Assembly: GCA_947396885.1 (NCBI GenBank) | Contig: OX377206.1 | Coordinates: 45,181,631 to 45,245,630, forward strand | Direction of reading: 5' to 3' | Length of the DNA: 64,000 nucleotides | Origin: Heligmosomoides polygyrus polygyrus | Taxonomy: Eukaryota > Nematoda > Chromadorea > Rhabditida > Heligmosomidae | Notes under the pieces: generated by a model | Told to the model about the DNA's origin: nothing | Database searches by the model: none | Seen by the model: only the letters and a program-made list of their open reading frames with translations | Made by a program: the position numbers and the translations under genes | Shown here: positions 63,913 to 64,000 of the stretch, one piece after another | Layout of the letters: every line of letters begins with the position of its first letter | Numbering within the stretch: the first letter of the stretch is position 1

Positions 63913-64000
63913 GGCTCGATTCTGTACGCATTCTTCACGGTGCACTCCAAAGACAAGCTGAACAGTCTCAGAACAATTCCTGATTAGGACACCTAGAAAT
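63913..64000 (+). repeat. Partial monomer at right edge
   Basis: This is the first 88 bases of a monomer with CTGAACAGTC and GATTAGGACACC. The array continues beyond the window. Confidence 0.95.

Larger units (their letters stand above)
1..64000 (+). repeat. 146-bp satellite DNA array filling the window
   Basis: Every line of the window is a variant of one 146-bp sequence repeated head to tail on the same strand. Landmarks in each monomer, counted from GGCTCG as 1, are GATTCTGTACGC (6-17), a variable box (18-30), CTCCAAAGACAAGCT (33-47), AGAACAATT (58-66), GAAATTTC or GAAATTTTC (from 84), CTCCTCAAA (about 100-108) and GGCGCC (128-133). Phase is kept from the first complete monomer at 128 to the last start at 63913. 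The distance plus the 17 deleted bases seen equals exactly 437 monomers. A type-B monomer has 71 G+C of 146. No interruption, inversion or foreign insert was seen. Known centromeric and pericentromeric satellites often have monomers of about nucleosome length, so such a location is inferred, not shown. Family and species are not recognised. Confidence 0.98.
60250..64000 (+). repeat. Type-L-rich right end with 4- and 13-monomer repeats
   Basis: Monomers with CCCAATCGATTG and GATAAGGACAGC dominate. The rare GATACTGTAC at 61290 and 63188 is 1898 bases (13 monomers) apart and the sequence after it agrees for several units. CAAACTCTCACC near 62265 and 62849, and AGCTTGAAAT at about 61948 and 62532, repeat at 584 bases. 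This shows a local 4-monomer duplication at about 61.8-63.0 kb. The window ends inside the array. Confidence 0.87.

Noticed and set aside
1..64000. CRISPR array
   Set aside because: There are no unique spacers between short repeats. The whole 146-bp unit repeats, and its variable sites are shared among many units.
1..64000. CENP-B box (TTCG....A..CGGG)
   Set aside because: The segment TTTCGATTGATAGGCT keeps TTCG and the central A but not the CGGG part. No monomer or reverse strand gives a full match, so it is not called.
1..64000. rDNA spacer, telomere or minisatellite built of shorter sub-repeats
   Set aside because: No rRNA sequence or short telomeric unit is present, and no convincing internal repeat was found within the 146-bp monomer. 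ACGGTGCAC and ACGGTCACC are only weakly alike and are not at half-unit spacing.
1..64000. Protein repeat gene (tandem repeats coding for a long repetitive protein)
   Set aside because: A unit of 146 is not a multiple of three, stops occur in the forward frames of most monomers, and the longest frame is about 60 codons.

Overview
The whole 64 kb window is one uninterrupted head-to-tail satellite DNA array from a eukaryotic chromosome, most plausibly centromeric or pericentromeric (or another constitutive heterochromatin block). The monomer is 146 bp with about 49% GC. I do not recognise the family and cannot name the species. I see no gene, RNA gene, mobile element, CRISPR array or single-copy DNA. 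The monomer phase holds from end to end on the + strand: 437 complete monomers lie between 128 and 63912. All but five are 146 bp; one is 145 bp and four are 142 bp. The total length deficit of 17 bases (1 + 4x4) closes exactly over the window. Partial monomers flank at 1-127 and 63913-64000. Monomer coordinates below count from the first G of the motif GGCTCG.

The monomers fall into recognisable variant types (called A to L here). They differ mainly in a 13-base box at monomer positions 18-30, at 67-83 (CCTGATTAGG and flank), 88-120, and 128-142. Types are arranged in several generations of higher-order repeats (HORs).

Layout: 1-810 is an island of types (F, G) otherwise seen only from 15 kb onward. 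811-6246 is an irregular A-E mosaic. 6247-10334 is a clean 4-monomer HOR (584 bp). 10335-13492 is a mosaic where types H and I first appear. 13493-20484 holds a 12-monomer HOR (1752 bp) nested in an 18-monomer HOR (2628 bp). 19824-22597 is a second, different 4-monomer HOR marked by type G. 22598-24502 is mosaic. 24503-35300 contains a 2.26 kb block repeated 5252 bp downstream. 35300-39671 is a 7-monomer HOR (1022 bp). 39672-42583 is a two-copy 1456 bp HOR. 42584-52480 is dominated by a 9-monomer HOR (1314 bp) and longer derivatives. 52480-57745 is a 19-monomer (2774 bp) tandem duplication. 57746-60249 is mosaic. 60250-64000 is a type-L-rich end with 4- and 13-monomer duplications.

The picture is of local amplification by unequal exchange, with different units winning in different neighbourhoods, plus monomers that look like conversion chimeras. 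Open reading frames do not exceed about 60 codons, and those two are satellite sequence with lost stops, not genes. No undescribed protein system is present. The points of interest are the HOR architecture, the two-state box, the conserved blocks and the undepleted CpG content. Identities between copies were judged by reading, not alignment, and assembly error in so repetitive a region cannot be excluded.
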